Source: Mesorhizobium sp. AR10 (GTDB taxonomy: Bacteria > Pseudomonadota > Alphaproteobacteria > Rhizobiales > Rhizobiaceae). Taken from it: a stretch of DNA of 64,000 nt. The position numbers and the translations under genes are program-made. Each line of letters starts with the position of its first letter. The stretch's first letter is position 1. Positions 8,204 to 18,043 of this stretch are shown here, one piece after another. The stretch lies in the NCBI RefSeq assembly GCF_024746795.1, contig NZ_CP080524.1, forward strand, positions 5,620,001-5,684,000, written 5' to 3'. The notes under the pieces were generated by a model. That model saw only the letters and a program-made list of their open reading frames with translations. It was not told the origin of the DNA and ran no database searches.

Positions 8204-9124
8204 GTGCGACGCGTGACCCTCGACCTCGATGTTCTCAGAAGCTTCGTCGCCGGCATGGAACTGGGCAGTTTCGCCAAGGCCGCCGACCGGCTCGGCCGTT
8301 CGACCTCGGCGGTCAGCGCGCAACTAAAGAAGCTGGAGGAGCAGGCAGCGACGCCTATCCTCCGCAAATCGGGGCGCGGCCTGGCGTTGACGGAGGCCGG
8401 CGAGACCATGCTCGGCTATGCGCGCCGGCTGCTTGAGCTCAATGACGAGGCGGTGTCCGCCATCCACGATGTCGAGCTGGAAGGCTGGGTGCGACTCGGG
8501 CTGCAGGAAGATTTCGGCGAGGCAGTGCTGCCCGAAGTGCTCGGGCGGTTTGCCCGCGCCCATCCCAAGGTCAAGATCGAGGCGCGGATCGCGCGCAGCT
8601 ACGAGCTTGCCGACCGCATCACCTCAGGCAGCCTCGACATCGCACTCGCCTGGCACAGTGGCCCGACGCTGCCTTACAGCCGGCATGTCGCCGACGTCCA
8701 GATGCGCTGGATCGGCCCGGCAAAGCTGATCGAGACCAGCCTGCGCGATGGCGAGGCGCTGCCGCTGGTGGCGCTGGAAGCGCCATGCCTGCTGCGCTCG
8801 GTGGCGACGGAAACGCTCGACCGCGCCGGCCTGTCGTGGCGAATGGCTTTTTCCAGCCCGAGCCTCGGCGGCATCTGGGCAGCCGTCGCAGCTGGGCTGG
8901 GGCTGACGATCCGCACCGATATCGGCCTGCCGGCCACTGTCAGGGCGATGACGCCTGAGATCGCCGGGTTGCCTGCCCTGCCTGACATAGCGCTGTTCCT
9001 GCATCGCAAGGAGGCCGAGCTCGACCCGGTTGCGGCGCGCCTCGCCGACATCCTGCTGCAGGCGGCACTGGAATCGCTGCCCGAAAATGCAAATGCGCAT
9101 CATGGCCTAAGGCAGGTGGCTTAA
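8204..9124 (+). CDS. LysR-family transcriptional regulator
   Basis: DNA-binding regulator of 306 residues. The N-terminal helix-turn-helix is LRSFVAGMELGSFAKAADRLGRSTSAVSAQLKKLEEQ (shown in part at residues 8-44), followed by the periplasmic-binding-like effector domain. GTG at 8204 is preferred because AGGA lies 8 bases upstream; a second in-frame GTG at 8213 would remove three residues. The co-inducer is unknown. It is divergent from the MFS gene at 6740-8080, which is its most likely target, and it converges on der. Confidence 0.9.
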   Translation: MRRVTLDLDVLRSFVAGMELGSFAKAADRLGRSTSAVSAQLKKLEEQAATPILRKSGRGLALTEAGETMLGYARRLLELNDEAVSAIHDVELEGWVRLGLQEDFGEAVLPEVLGRFARAHPKVKIEARIARSYELADRITSGSLDIALAWHSGPTLPYSRHVADVQMRWIGPAKLIETSLRDGEALPLVALEAPCLLRSVATETLDRAGLSWRMAFSSPSLGGIWAAVAAGLGLTIRTDIGLPATVRAMTPEIAGLPALPDIALFLHRKEAELDPVAARLADILLQAALESLPENANAHHGLRQVA

Positions 9125-9142
9125 CGCCAAGGCGCCCGGCGC

Positions 9143-10576
9143 TCAGTTGCGCTTCTTTGCCCTGCCGGCGAACGGATTGTCCGAGGTACGCAAAGCAATG
9201 CGGATCGGCACGCCCGGCATGTCGAAGGCCTCGCGCAGGCTGTTCGAGAGATAGCGGACATAGGATTGCGGCATCGCATCGGGCCGCGAGCACTGGACAA
9301 CGAAGCCCGGCGGCCGCGTCTTGGCCTGCGTGACATATTTGATCTTCAGCCGGCGCCCGGCGACGGCGGGCGGCGGGTGATGCGCCAGAATGCCTTCCAG
9401 CCAACGGTTGAGCTTGCCGGTGGAAACGCGGCTGTTCCACACCTTGTGCGTCCTGATGACGGCATCCATGAGCTTGTCGAGGCCACGCCCGGTTTCGGCC
9501 GACACCGTCACCGCCTGCATGCCGCGCGCCTGGGGAAGAAGCCGCTCCGTCTTCTCGCGCAATTCCGCCAAGAGTTCCTGGGGGTTGTCGATCAGGTCCC
9601 ATTTGTTGAAGGCAATCACTGGCGCCCTGCCCTCGCGGATTATCAGATCGGCGATCTGCAGATCCTGCTTCTCGAAGGGGATGGTGGCGTCGAGCACGAT
9701 GATGACGATCTCGGCAAAGCGGATGGCGCGCAAGCCATCCTGCACCGACATCACTTCCAGCTTTTCGTGAATCCTGGCCTTGCGGCGCATGCCGGCGGTG
9801 TCGAACAGTTTCAGCCGACGGCCATGCCAGTCCCAGTCGACGGAGATGGAATCGCGGGTGATGCCGGCTTCCGGTCCGGTCAGCAGCCGCTCCTCGCCGA
9901 TCAGCGCATTGATCAACGTCGACTTGCCGGCATTCGGACGGCCGACGACGGCGATGCGCATCGGCTTGGTATCGTCATAGCTGTGCTCGGCATCCGGATC
10001 GACGATGTCCTCGCCGATCAGCACTTCGCTGGCGGCTGCCTCAGCCTCGATGTCGCCCTCTTCCTCGCCGAAGGCGCGCGCCTCGCCCAGCGCCAAGATC
10101 ACCGCGTCGCGCAGGTCGGGCATGCCCTGGCCGTGTTCGGCCGAGATCGGGATCGGCTCGCCAAGGCCAAGCTCCCAGGCCTCCAGCATGCCGCCCTGGG
10201 CGCCCTTCGCCTCGGCCTTGTTGGCGACCAGAACCACCGGCTTGCCGGACTTGCGCACGATCTCGGCAAAGGTCTTGTCATCAGGCATCAGGCCGGACTT
10301 GGCATCGACGGTGAAGAAGATCAGGTCGGCTTCACGGATGGCGATCTCGGTCTGTGCCCGCATACGGCCCGGCAGCGTCGCGGCCGCGGCATCTTCGAAG
10401 CCGGCGGTGTCGATGACGTCGAAATGCAGGTCGTAGAGCTTGGCGGCGTGGACGCGACGGTCGCGGGTGACGCCCGGCGTGTCGTCGACAAGCGCCAGCT
10501 TCCTTCCCACCAGCCGATTGAAAAGGGTCGATTTGCCGACGTTAGGCCGACCGATGATGGCGACTTTGAATGTCAT
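9143..10576 (-). CDS. der: Ribosome biogenesis GTPase Der (EngA)
   Basis: Essential GTPase with two G domains in tandem that helps 50S subunit maturation. The 477-residue product has the first P-loop GRPNVGKST at residues 9-17 with DTAGFED, and a second P-loop GRPNAGKST near residue 213 with [12 protein letters not shown] and NKWD provide the two base-recognition motifs. The C-terminal KH-like domain ends about residue 455. An acidic [15 protein letters not shown] linker between the G domains is longer than in Escherichia coli. It starts 3 bases after the TPR gene stop, so the two are probably co-transcribed. Confidence 0.96.
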   Translation of the reverse strand: MTFKVAIIGRPNVGKSTLFNRLVGRKLALVDDTPGVTRDRRVHAAKLYDLHFDVIDTAGFEDAAAATLPGRMRAQTEIAIREADLIFFTVDAKSGLMPDDKTFAEIVRKSGKPVVLVANKAEAKGAQGGMLEAWELGLGEPIPISAEHGQGMPDLRDAVILALGEARAFGEEEGDIEAEAAASEVLIGEDIVDPDAEHSYDDTKPMRIAVVGRPNAGKSTLINALIGEERLLTGPEAGITRDSISVDWDWHGRRLKLFDTAGMRRKARIHEKLEVMSVQDGLRAIRFAEIVIIVLDATIPFEKQDLQIADLIIREGRAPVIAFNKWDLIDNPQELLAELREKTERLLPQARGMQAVTVSAETGRGLDKLMDAVIRTHKVWNSRVSTGKLNRWLEGILAHHPPPAVAGRRLKIKYVTQAKTRPPGFVVQCSRPDAMPQSYVRYLSNSLREAFDMPGVPIRIALRTSDNPFAGRAKKRN

Positions 10577-10579
10577 CCG

Positions 10580-11245
10580 TCACGACGCGCTGCCCGACCC
10601 GCGGATCAAATCGGACATCAACGTCGCCCGCTCGCGCGTGTTGCGCGGGGCACCGTCATCCGAAGCGATCTGGTCGAACAGTTTGAGCGCATCCTGGGCT
10701 TTGCCTTCCTTCCAAGCGGCAAGGCCGAGCGCCTCGCGCGCCGTATGGCGCAGCGTGTTGGTGTCGGCGGTCAGCGCCTCGACGCGGCTGGAGACATCGG
10801 CGAAGGACCCATGATCGACGAGAAGCAGCGCCGCCCTGAGGCGCGCCATGTCACGAATGCCGGACGGAATGGCGGTGTCGGCGGCGACATCGTCGAAATC
10901 CTTGACGGCAGCATCGACGTCGCCCTTGTCTGCCTTGACGGTTGCCCCGCGCATGCGGGCGAGCAGCGGATAGGCGCCGTAGCCGTCCTTTTCCAGCTCG
11001 GTGAGGGCGGTCAGCGCTTCGTCGGTCTTGCCATCATTGGCAAGCTTCAGCGCCTGTGAGAAGGCATCGCCCGAGCGATTGGCGCGGGTCTCGTCCCAAT
11101 AGCGGTAGCCGACGACGGCAGCGGTGCCGACCACCACCAATATAGCGAGGACAAGCAAGGCAGGACCGAAACGATCCCACAGCGCCTGCGCCTGTTCGCG
11201 ACGAATCTCTTCGTTGACTTCGCGGATAAAACTGTCGTCCGACAT
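10580..11245 (-). CDS. TPR-like membrane protein, YfgM type
   Basis: Protein of 221 residues with a cytoplasmic N-terminal helix FIREVNEEIRREQAQALWDRFG, one membrane segment ALLVLAILVVVGTAAVVGYRY (about residues 29-49), and a periplasmic part of short helical repeats (DAFSQALKLANDGKTDEALTAL) typical of the TPR_21 family. In Escherichia coli the homologue YfgM is encoded beside the outer-membrane assembly gene bamB and der, and it works with the Sec translocon and periplasmic chaperones. Here it is directly in front of der but no bamB is present in the window. Confidence 0.8.
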   Translation of the reverse strand: MSDDSFIREVNEEIRREQAQALWDRFGPALLVLAILVVVGTAAVVGYRYWDETRANRSGDAFSQALKLANDGKTDEALTALTELEKDGYGAYPLLARMRGATVKADKGDVDAAVKDFDDVAADTAIPSGIRDMARLRAALLLVDHGSFADVSSRVEALTADTNTLRHTAREALGLAAWKEGKAQDALKLFDQIASDDGAPRNTRERATLMSDLIRGSGSAS

Positions 11246-11450
11246 CGATCAAAACCATTCCTGCCCCGTCGGGGCCGTTCTTGAGCCCGCGTTTTAGCGA
11301 AATTTTGCCGGCATGGAAGGGGTTCGACAGGAAAATCGGCTAATCGCAGTGCAGGCCGCTGTAAGGGCGACCATTGGGCGCGACCGCACCCACGCCACAT
11401 TTTGACGATAGCCGGCCTTTGACCGCTTCCGGATCCAGATCAGATTGCCG

Positions 11451-12452
11451 ATGCCTCGTTTGTCCCGCGTCCTTGCGTTTTCCATCGCCGCGCTCGCCAC
11501 AACGAGTGCTGCTTTCGCCGATCCACCTGCAGCGCGGCCGGTAACAAAGCCGAAGCAGATCGTCATCATCTCGTTCGACAGCGCCCGCGACATTTCGCAA
11601 TGGAAGCGCAGCCGGGCGCTGGCGCAACGCACCGGCGCACATTTCACCTATTTTCTTTCCTGTGTCTTCCTGCTGTCGCCGCAGACGCGCACGGAATATA
11701 CGGCGCCTGGCAAGACATCAGGCAAATCCAACATCGGCTTTGCCGCCTCAAAACAGGAGGTGGCTGACCGGCTTGAGCAGATCGGGCTTGCCGCTGCGGA
11801 AGGCCACGACATCGGCAGCCATGGCTGCGGCCATTTCGACGGCAAGAACTGGAGCAAAGCCGATTGGCTGAGCGAATTCAGCTCGTTCCAGCACATTCTC
11901 GAAAATGCCTATGCCATCAACGGCATTGCGCACGAACCCGCGGGCTGGCGCAGCTTTGCCCGCAAGGCGGTGGTCGGCTTCCGCGCGCCGTATCTTTCGG
12001 CGAACAGGGCGCTCTACGCGGCGCTGCCGGCGGCGGGCTTCCTGTTCGACGCCAGCGGCGTCTCGCGCGGCCCGGCCCGGCCGCCGACCCGCAACGGCAT
12101 CACGCGCTTTTCGCTGCCGCAGATCCCGGAAGGTCCGAAGTCAAAGCCGGTGATCGCCATGGACTACAATCTCTTTGTCCGCCATTCCGGCGGTTTCGCG
12201 CGGCCAAGCAAGGCAGAGGAATTCATTGAGCGTACCTATGACGCCTTTCGCGCCGCCTTCGACAAGCAATATGCCGGCAAACGCATTCCGCTGGAACTCG
12301 GCTTCCATTTCACGCTGATGAACAACGGCGCCTACTGGACCGCACTGGAGCGCTTTGCCGGTGAAGTTTGTGTGAAGGCCGATGTCGAGTGCATCAGCTT
12401 TCGCGACTATGTTTCGCGGCACATCGAAAAGCAGGCGGCGGTGGGCGGCTGA
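11451..12452 (+). CDS. Polysaccharide deacetylase family protein, exported
   Basis: Predicted periplasmic deacetylase of 333 residues. A signal peptide is clear: MPRLSRVLAFSIAALATTSA with cleavage after AFA. The NodB-type core begins IVIISFDSARDISQW, where the usual TFDDG is changed to SFDSA, leaving one aspartate. IGSHGCGHFDG supplies the two histidines of the zinc site in the HxxxH spacing, and VGFRAPYLS matches the third family motif. With one of the two motif-1 aspartates missing, either the protein has an unusual mechanism or it is inactive. ATG 11451 is chosen over TTG 11445. It converges on sbmA. Confidence 0.8.
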   Translation: MPRLSRVLAFSIAALATTSAAFADPPAARPVTKPKQIVIISFDSARDISQWKRSRALAQRTGAHFTYFLSCVFLLSPQTRTEYTAPGKTSGKSNIGFAASKQEVADRLEQIGLAAAEGHDIGSHGCGHFDGKNWSKADWLSEFSSFQHILENAYAINGIAHEPAGWRSFARKAVVGFRAPYLSANRALYAALPAAGFLFDASGVSRGPARPPTRNGITRFSLPQIPEGPKSKPVIAMDYNLFVRHSGGFARPSKAEEFIERTYDAFRAAFDKQYAGKRIPLELGFHFTLMNNGAYWTALERFAGEVCVKADVECISFRDYVSRHIEKQAAVGG

Positions 12453-12461
12453 GCCGCCCAC
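12441..12461. terminator. Hairpin centred on a stop codon between convergent genes
   Basis: A perfect 9-bp stem GTGGGCGGC/GCCGCCCAC encloses TGA, the stop codon of the deacetylase gene. No U-tract follows on either strand, so it is probably a pausing or 3'-end-protecting hairpin between the convergent deacetylase and sbmA genes, rather than a full intrinsic terminator. Confidence 0.45.
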
Positions 12462-12475
12462 GTTCTCCAGAGATA

Positions 12476-13735
12476 TCAGGCCGAATCCTCGGCGCCCTGA
12501 CGTTCGAGGTAGCGCTGATCGATCTCAGGCAAAGGTTCTCCATCCAGCGTCGCCTCGAAGGCGCGCAGGCGCTTGTGGATGGAGATCAGTTCGACGATCG
12601 TCGGCCAGGCATTCACCAGATACTGAAATGAGGAACTGACCTGGCCGAAGGCAGTGGAAACCTGCTGCCATATTCCCAGTGTGATTGTTCCGACAGCAAT
12701 CGTGGGGATGAGGATCAAGCTTGAGAATATGGCATCGGCCTGCAGATAGCCGGACCGAACGACATTGAAGTAGGCGTAATGAAAGTAGAGGTTGAAGTAG
12801 TTGCGTCGGACGTGGGAAAAGAGTTCGCGCACGGTCGGCGGCGTTGCACGAGCCGCATCGTCTTCGCCATACACCAGTTCCTTGCGGTAGGCAGCCTCGA
12901 CTCGCTGATTCTTAAACTCCAGCCCTGGCAGTTTGACACCTGCAATCATGAGAAGGGCCGTACCGAAGATCGACCAGGTAACCGCAGCGACAACCAGAGA
13001 ATACGGAATTTCGCCAACGAGGGGCAGGACCTTCACATGGCTGGAAAGCTGCGCAAGCAGTGGCAGGAATGCAATCAAGGTCATTGCTGAATCAACCAGC
13101 GACACACCAAGGCCTTCCATCGTCGTGGAGAACCGCATGGTGTCCTCCTGCACGCGCTGAGAGGCGCCTTCAATATGTCGCAACCGCTGCCAGTACGTCA
13201 TGTAGTAGTCGTTCATGGCCGTGCGCCAACGGAAGATGTAGTGACTCACGAAAAACCGGGTGATGACGAACAAGCCCATGCCGGCGGCGCCGATCCAGGC
13301 GTAGATCCAGAACATTGAATAGAGTTCGCCGGCGGTAACTGAACCTGGGGTCGTAATCGCTTTCTGGAAGAGATCGAAGAAGGGACCGCGCCAATTGTTG
13401 AGCGCCACATAAATCTGCACATTGAGATATGTCGAAAACAGGATCAGCGCCGAACCCAGAATCGACCATCCTTGCCAAGGATGAGGGGAATAAACACGCC
13501 AGAAGGCATAGAAGGCTCCGACCAAAAAGCCGAAATAGATATAGAACCAGATAAAAGGCTTGGTCCAAAAGATCGCCATTCCGAGGACTGGAGGCACACC
13601 GGCCGCCGCAGGCGGCAGACCGACCAACGCGCCGAGCTGCTCCCCGCCAAAAAACCAGAACAAAATGCCGGCGAGACTCCATAGGACAGCCGAGGTGAAA
13701 AACAACTTCGGCTTCGGGAAGAAGGATACGAACAC
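12476..13735 (-). CDS. sbmA: Peptide antibiotic transporter SbmA/BacA
   Basis: Inner-membrane, proton-driven importer of antimicrobial peptides. The 419-residue product starts [20 protein letters not shown] and carries about eight membrane helices. Typical segments are [41 protein letters not shown] and [16 protein letters not shown]; there is no ATP-binding domain, which separates SbmA from the BclA-type fusion. The homologue BacA lets rhizobia survive host NCR peptides in legumes of the IRLC group, and it is often dispensable in other hosts. The start is GTG at 13735 with GAGGAA upstream. Confidence 0.93.
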   Translation of the reverse strand: MFVSFFPKPKLFFTSAVLWSLAGILFWFFGGEQLGALVGLPPAAAGVPPVLGMAIFWTKPFIWFYIYFGFLVGAFYAFWRVYSPHPWQGWSILGSALILFSTYLNVQIYVALNNWRGPFFDLFQKAITTPGSVTAGELYSMFWIYAWIGAAGMGLFVITRFFVSHYIFRWRTAMNDYYMTYWQRLRHIEGASQRVQEDTMRFSTTMEGLGVSLVDSAMTLIAFLPLLAQLSSHVKVLPLVGEIPYSLVVAAVTWSIFGTALLMIAGVKLPGLEFKNQRVEAAYRKELVYGEDDAARATPPTVRELFSHVRRNYFNLYFHYAYFNVVRSGYLQADAIFSSLILIPTIAVGTITLGIWQQVSTAFGQVSSSFQYLVNAWPTIVELISIHKRLRAFEATLDGEPLPEIDQRYLERQGAEDSA

Positions 13736-13853
13736 TGTGGGGGCTTCCTCGGTCGATGTGCAAATCAGCGGGGTTGCTGTTCAGCGGGCATAAGGTCACA
13801 CATCGATTGGAAAGAAAATGGTGACCGATGCCCGGCACCGAGCAAGACCATAA

Positions 13854-15008
13854 TCATGGCGATTTTGGCGCAGCCGACCAGGTGATCGCCCCCGAGACAA
13901 GCAGGACAACGGCAGCGACGATCGAGGCGAGGAAGAAGTCGCCCGACGCCTGCGCGAGCAACCCGGCGACGATCGGGCCGACGATCTGGCCGACGCCGAA
14001 GGAAGCGGTCATCACCGCGAAAATCCGGCGGGGCGCTTGGGGGACAAGCTGCCTTGCGGTCTGCAGGCCGAGCGCGGTGATGGCGATGAAGGTGATGCCG
14101 AGCAGAAGCCCGCCGAGCAACGGCCCGATGGTTCCGCCCATGGCGACGCTGGCAGTAACGCCAACCACCTCGACGATACAGCCCACGGCGTAGGCTGCGT
14201 AAAGCCCGATCCGTGCTGATATCTTCTGCCAGAGCCAGACTGAGGGAAAGCCGGCGAGGCCGGTGACCATCCAGACGGTTGCCTCGAAAACGCGGCCGCC
14301 GCCACCTTGCCGGACGATGGCGACCAGGAACGTCGCCGTCACCACATAGCCGAAGCCGAACAGGCCGTAGGCGACAATGATCTTGATCAGCGACCGGTCG
14401 TTCGGCAGCGCCGGTTCGCGACCGGCAACGCCATTGGCGGGGGCGGTGCTGCCGACTAGCAAGGCCACGACGGCAAAGCCGCAAGCCGAAATCACGGCCG
14501 ACCACAGCCAGCCCGCCGCCCAGCCGGCGTGTTCGGTAACAAGGATCGCCAACAGCGCCGAGGAGGCCGCAATGCCGAGGCCGACGCCGCCGAAATGCAG
14601 CGCCTGCAGGTTGTTGCGGTTAGCCGCCAGCAGATGACCAAAGACAATGCTGGACATGAAGACCATGACGAAGGCGCTGGCCAGACCGGCAAGAAAGCGG
14701 ATGAGGAGAAACGCAGCCATGCTGCCGGTCAGGCCCATCGCGCCGGCGAGGATGGCGCTGGCTGCAAGGCTGGAAAACATCAGCAGACGTTCGCGCCCAT
14801 GCGCCCAGCTACCGGCGGCCGCGAGCGCGCCAATGAGATAGCCGAGATAGTTGGCGGAAGCGATCCATCCGGCATCCGCCGTCGACAGGCCAAGCTCTTC
14901 CATCATGCCGGGCAGGATCGGCGTGTAGACGAAACGGCCGATGCCCATGGCGACGGCCATGGCAAACATGCCGGCGAAGGCGAGACGCAAGGGTGAAGCG
15001 GCTTTCAT
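13854..15008 (-). CDS. MFS transporter, YbfB/YjiJ type
   Basis: Inner-membrane carrier of 384 residues with about twelve helices. The first helix AFAGMFAMAVAMGIGRFVYTPILPGMM, with GxGRFxYTPxLP, and the downstream ANYLGYLIGA pattern are the signature of the YbfB/YjiJ branch of MFS; its substrates are mostly unknown. ATG 15008 is preferred; an in-frame TTG at 15044 would add twelve residues with no better ribosome site. It is followed at about 110 bases by sbmA on the same strand, with no shared function visible. Confidence 0.85.
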   Translation of the reverse strand: MKAASPLRLAFAGMFAMAVAMGIGRFVYTPILPGMMEELGLSTADAGWIASANYLGYLIGALAAAGSWAHGRERLLMFSSLAASAILAGAMGLTGSMAAFLLIRFLAGLASAFVMVFMSSIVFGHLLAANRNNLQALHFGGVGLGIAASSALLAILVTEHAGWAAGWLWSAVISACGFAVVALLVGSTAPANGVAGREPALPNDRSLIKIIVAYGLFGFGYVVTATFLVAIVRQGGGGRVFEATVWMVTGLAGFPSVWLWQKISARIGLYAAYAVGCIVEVVGVTASVAMGGTIGPLLGGLLLGITFIAITALGLQTARQLVPQAPRRIFAVMTASFGVGQIVGPIVAGLLAQASGDFFLASIVAAVVLLVSGAITWSAAPKSP

Positions 15009-15090
15009 CGCAGCGCACAATAGATTTGCCGGGCGCTGAAACAATCCGCTTTTGTTGGGCCAGCAAGGCTCGCTACCGGACTTCAGCAGC

Positions 15091-15306
15091 TCAACGGCAG
15101 CTGGCCTGTGCAGTGGCCGTCTCGTAGGCAGTGCGCCGAGCCGTCAACCGGAACGGCACGTCGCCCAGTTCCCGCTCCGACATGGTATCGAGCACCGGAT
15201 GCGACAGCGGATCGGTCACCCAGCCGGCGATTTCATTGTCCTGCCGTGCGCCTTGCCGTGTGTCGGCGGCAAAAAAGACGCTAAGCCGAGATAAAATCTT
15301 CACCAT
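15091..15306 (-). CDS. Small uncharacterised protein, 71 residues
   Basis: The ATG at 15306 follows an excellent ribosome site GAGGAGG with a 5-base spacer, which is the main reason to accept this short gene. The product begins MVKILSRLSVFFAADTRQG, has a middle stretch PLSHPVLDTMSERELGDVPF, and ends basic with one cysteine. The MSERELGDVPF stretch resembles the MSDRELADIG pattern of DUF1127-like small proteins, but the arginine-rich frame of that family is missing, so I leave it unassigned. It is divergent from the GcvA-like regulator at 15401 with a 94-base gap and may be its target. Confidence 0.65.
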   Translation of the reverse strand: MVKILSRLSVFFAADTRQGARQDNEIAGWVTDPLSHPVLDTMSERELGDVPFRLTARRTAYETATAQASCR

Positions 15307-15400
15307 CTTTGCCTCCTCGGTCTGACTGGTCTCCTTAAAATCTGCCTTCCCGTCCCATCTTTCAATTGAGATTTCAACCGTATCGGTTTAGAAAAACTGT

Positions 15401-16315
15401 ATGGCTATGCTGAACCGCGTCCATCTCAACGGCTTGCGCGCCGTGGAAGCCGTCGCCCGCCTGGGGTCGCTTGCGGCGGCAGCCAGCGAGCTCAACGTTT
15501 CCGTCAGCGCCGTCAGCCAGCAGATCAAGCGGACAGAAAAACAACTTGGCCGGGCGCTGTTCGAACGGACCGCCAGCGGCCTCGTGCTGACGGAGTTCGG
15601 CGCCGTGTTCACCACCCGGCTCGGCGCGGGTTTTCGCGAACTCGCCCAGGCGGTGGCGCTCGCTGACGAAGCAAGCGAATGCACGCTGGTGGTTTCGGTG
15701 GCGCCGGCCTTTGCCTCGAAATGGCTGCTGCCCCGGCTATCCCGGCATTTTGCCCGGCACCCGAACGTGCTGCTGCGCATCGACGCTTCGGGTCGGATCA
15801 CCGATCTCGACCGTTCCGACATCAACATCGGCATCCGGATGGGCGACGGCACATGGCCCGGCGTGCGCGCCGAACTGCTGCTGGCGCAGGAGGTGTTTCC
15901 GGTCTGCGCGCCGTCGATCGCGGCCAGACTGAAGTCGATCCAAGACCTGGCGCAGACCTGTGCCATTACCGACGAGCAGTCGATGATCAGCTGGGACAGC
16001 TGGTTCGAGGCAGCGGGCGTCGAGCCCGTCACTTTCCTCAAGGGCGCGCGCTTCACCGATCCGATGCTGTGCCTGGAATCGGCGATTGCCGGCCATGGCG
16101 TGATGCTTGCCTGGCAATTGCTGACCGCCGACGCTCTCGCCGACGGCCGGCTTGTCGCGCCGTTCGGCGTGCGGGCCGAGAGCGGGCTGGGCTACTGGAT
16201 GGTGACCTCGGCCAGCAAGAGCGAGAGCCGCAAGGTCAGGGATTTCAAGATTTGGGTCCGCGAGGAAATCGAGGCGACCATGGCGCAGTTCAGCTCGCTC
16301 GAAAGCGCCGCCTGA
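15401..16315 (+). CDS. LysR-family regulator, GcvA-like
   Basis: Regulator of 304 residues. The HTH is LRAVEAVARLGSLAAAASELNVSVSAVSQQIKRTEKQ in the first 50 residues, followed by the type-2 periplasmic-binding fold. Phrases such as LLPRLSRHFARHPNVLLRIDAS and LESAIAGHGVMLAWQLL are typical of the GcvA branch. The gap to the divergent small gene at 15306 is AT-rich (TTTCAATTGAGATTTCAACC) and probably holds the operator, but I could not delimit it. The M29 aminopeptidase gene begins 85 bases downstream on the same strand. Confidence 0.9.
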   Translation: MAMLNRVHLNGLRAVEAVARLGSLAAAASELNVSVSAVSQQIKRTEKQLGRALFERTASGLVLTEFGAVFTTRLGAGFRELAQAVALADEASECTLVVSVAPAFASKWLLPRLSRHFARHPNVLLRIDASGRITDLDRSDINIGIRMGDGTWPGVRAELLLAQEVFPVCAPSIAARLKSIQDLAQTCAITDEQSMISWDSWFEAAGVEPVTFLKGARFTDPMLCLESAIAGHGVMLAWQLLTADALADGRLVAPFGVRAESGLGYWMVTSASKSESRKVRDFKIWVREEIEATMAQFSSLESAA

Positions 16316-16400
16316 GCCTGGCCCAGCGCAATGGCGGTGGAAAGCGCCATCCTGGCGGTCTATGTAAAAACCAGACCCCAACATCACGGCAGGCAGGATC

Positions 16401-17657
16401 ATGACCACACATTCGCGCGGCGTTTCCGCATCGATCGACCCGGTGAAACTCGACAGGCTGGCCGAGGTCGCCATCAAGGTCGGGCTGCAATTGCAGCCGG
16501 GACAGGATCTGGTGCTGACATCGTCGATCGCGGCACTTCCGCTGACGCGGCGTATTGTCGAGCACGCCTACAAGGCAGGTGCTGGCCTGGTGACGCCGAT
16601 CTTCAACGACGACGAGATGACTCTGGCGCGCTACCGCTTCGGCGCCGATGCCGGCTTCGACCGCGCCGCCGGCTGGCTCTACGAGGGCATGGCCAAGGCC
16701 TTCGCCAACAATGCGGCGCGGCTTGCCGTGCGCGGCGAGGACCCGTCGCTGCTGTCGGCGCAGAGCCCGGCCAAAGTGGCGCGCGCCAACAAAGCGAATT
16801 CGATCGCTTATCAGCCGGCGCTGGAAAAGATCACCGGCTTCGACATCAACTGGAACATCGTCGCCTATCCCGACCTGGCCTGGGCCAAGCAAGTGTTCCC
16901 AGGCGACACCGATGACGTCGCCGTCGCGAAACTCGCCGACGCCATCTTTGCCGCCTCGCGGGTGGATGTGGAAGACCCGATCGGCAACTGGACGGCGCAC
17001 AATGCGGCACTCCGCAACCGCACCGAATGGCTGAACGGCCATAATTTCCACGCGCTGCATTTCACCGGCCCGGGCACTGATCTCACCGTCGGGCTGGCCG
17101 ACGGCCATGAGTGGATGGGTGGCGCCTCGACCGCCAAGAACGGCGTCACCTGCAATCCGAACATTCCGACCGAAGAGGTCTTCACCACTCCGCATGCAAG
17201 GCGCGTCGAGGGCCATGTCTCCTCGACCAAGCCGCTGTCCTATCAAGGCACGCTGATCGACGAGATCTCGGTGCGTTTCGAAGAAGGCAGGATCGTCGGG
17301 GCCAAGGCTTCGAAGGGCGAGGATGTGCTGAAGAAAGTGCTCGACACCGATGAGGGCTCGCGCCGTCTCGGCGAAGTGGCGCTGGTGCCGCATTCCTCGC
17401 CAATCTCGGCGAGCGGCCTGCTGTTCTTCAACACGCTGTTCGACGAGAACGCTGCCTGCCACATCGCGCTGGGCCAATGCTATTCGAAGTGCTTCGTCGA
17501 CGGCGGCTCGCTCCGCCAGGACGAGATCGCGGCACGCGGCGGCAACAAGAGTTTCATCCATATCGACTGGATGATCGGCTCGGACAAGATCGACATCGAC
17601 GGCGTCTGCAAGGACGGCAGCCGCGTGCCGGTGATGCGCAAGGGCGAGTGGGCCTGA
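16401..17657 (+). CDS. Aminopeptidase, M29 family
   Basis: Metal-dependent cytoplasmic aminopeptidase of 418 residues, the usual M29 length. The metal-site motifs of the family are visible in order: NIPTEEVFTTP (glutamate ligand), LGEVALVPHSSPI (glutamate and histidine), ENAACHIALGQCY (histidine) and HIDWMIGSD (histidine and aspartate). The N-terminal domain starts with VKLDRLAEVAIKVGLQLQPGQDLVLTSS in part, also standard. It would remove N-terminal residues from small peptides. It is followed after 23 bases by the DUF488 gene, so the two may share a transcript. Confidence 0.92.
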   Translation: MTTHSRGVSASIDPVKLDRLAEVAIKVGLQLQPGQDLVLTSSIAALPLTRRIVEHAYKAGAGLVTPIFNDDEMTLARYRFGADAGFDRAAGWLYEGMAKAFANNAARLAVRGEDPSLLSAQSPAKVARANKANSIAYQPALEKITGFDINWNIVAYPDLAWAKQVFPGDTDDVAVAKLADAIFAASRVDVEDPIGNWTAHNAALRNRTEWLNGHNFHALHFTGPGTDLTVGLADGHEWMGGASTAKNGVTCNPNIPTEEVFTTPHARRVEGHVSSTKPLSYQGTLIDEISVRFEEGRIVGAKASKGEDVLKKVLDTDEGSRRLGEVALVPHSSPISASGLLFFNTLFDENAACHIALGQCYSKCFVDGGSLRQDEIAARGGNKSFIHIDWMIGSDKIDIDGVCKDGSRVPVMRKGEWA

Positions 17658-17680
17658 CGGTCCGCACGCCGGAGGTTGGC

Positions 17681-18043
17681 ATGGCCTTCGACATCGCCGT
17701 CAAGCGCGTCTACGAGCCACCCTCCCCGGATGACGGGCAGCGGGTTCTGGTCGACCGCGTGTGGCCGCGCGGGGTCAGCAAAGAGAATGCCGCGCTGGCC
17801 CTATGGCTGAAGGACATCGCGCCGAGCAATGAATTGCGCCAATGGTTCGGGCATGAGCCTGAGCGCTGGCCCGAATTCCAGAAGCGGTATCGCACTGAGC
17901 TTGACGGGAATGGCGAGGTGGTTGGGCAGTTGCGGGCACTGCTTGGCAAAGGCCGGGTGACGCTGCTCTACGGCGCCCATGACGAGGCGCACAACAATGC
18001 GGTGGCGCTGGCGGGGTATCTACTTCGTCATCCTCGGGCTTGA
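17681..18043 (+). CDS. DUF488 family protein, YeaO-like
   Basis: Cytoplasmic protein of 120 residues with the full DUF488 pattern: VKRVYEPPSPDDGQRVLVDRVWPRG, then LWLKDIAPSNELRQWFGHEPERW and FQKRYRTEL, and GRVTLLYGAHDEAHNNA near the end. The biochemical role is unknown. GGAGG precedes the ATG at 17681. The last codons (RHPRA and the TGA) are read from the beginning of the palindromic repeat at 18030-18200, so the natural C-terminus seems to have been replaced by repeat sequence. This is inferred from the repeat, not from an alignment. Confidence 0.88.
   Translation: MAFDIAVKRVYEPPSPDDGQRVLVDRVWPRGVSKENAALALWLKDIAPSNELRQWFGHEPERWPEFQKRYRTELDGNGEVVGQLRALLGKGRVTLLYGAHDEAHNNAVALAGYLLRHPRA

Noticed and set aside
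9266..11059. Open frame of 597 codons antisense to der and the TPR gene
   Set aside because: Der and the TPR protein are certain by motif; the antisense frame has no family pattern and no ribosome site.
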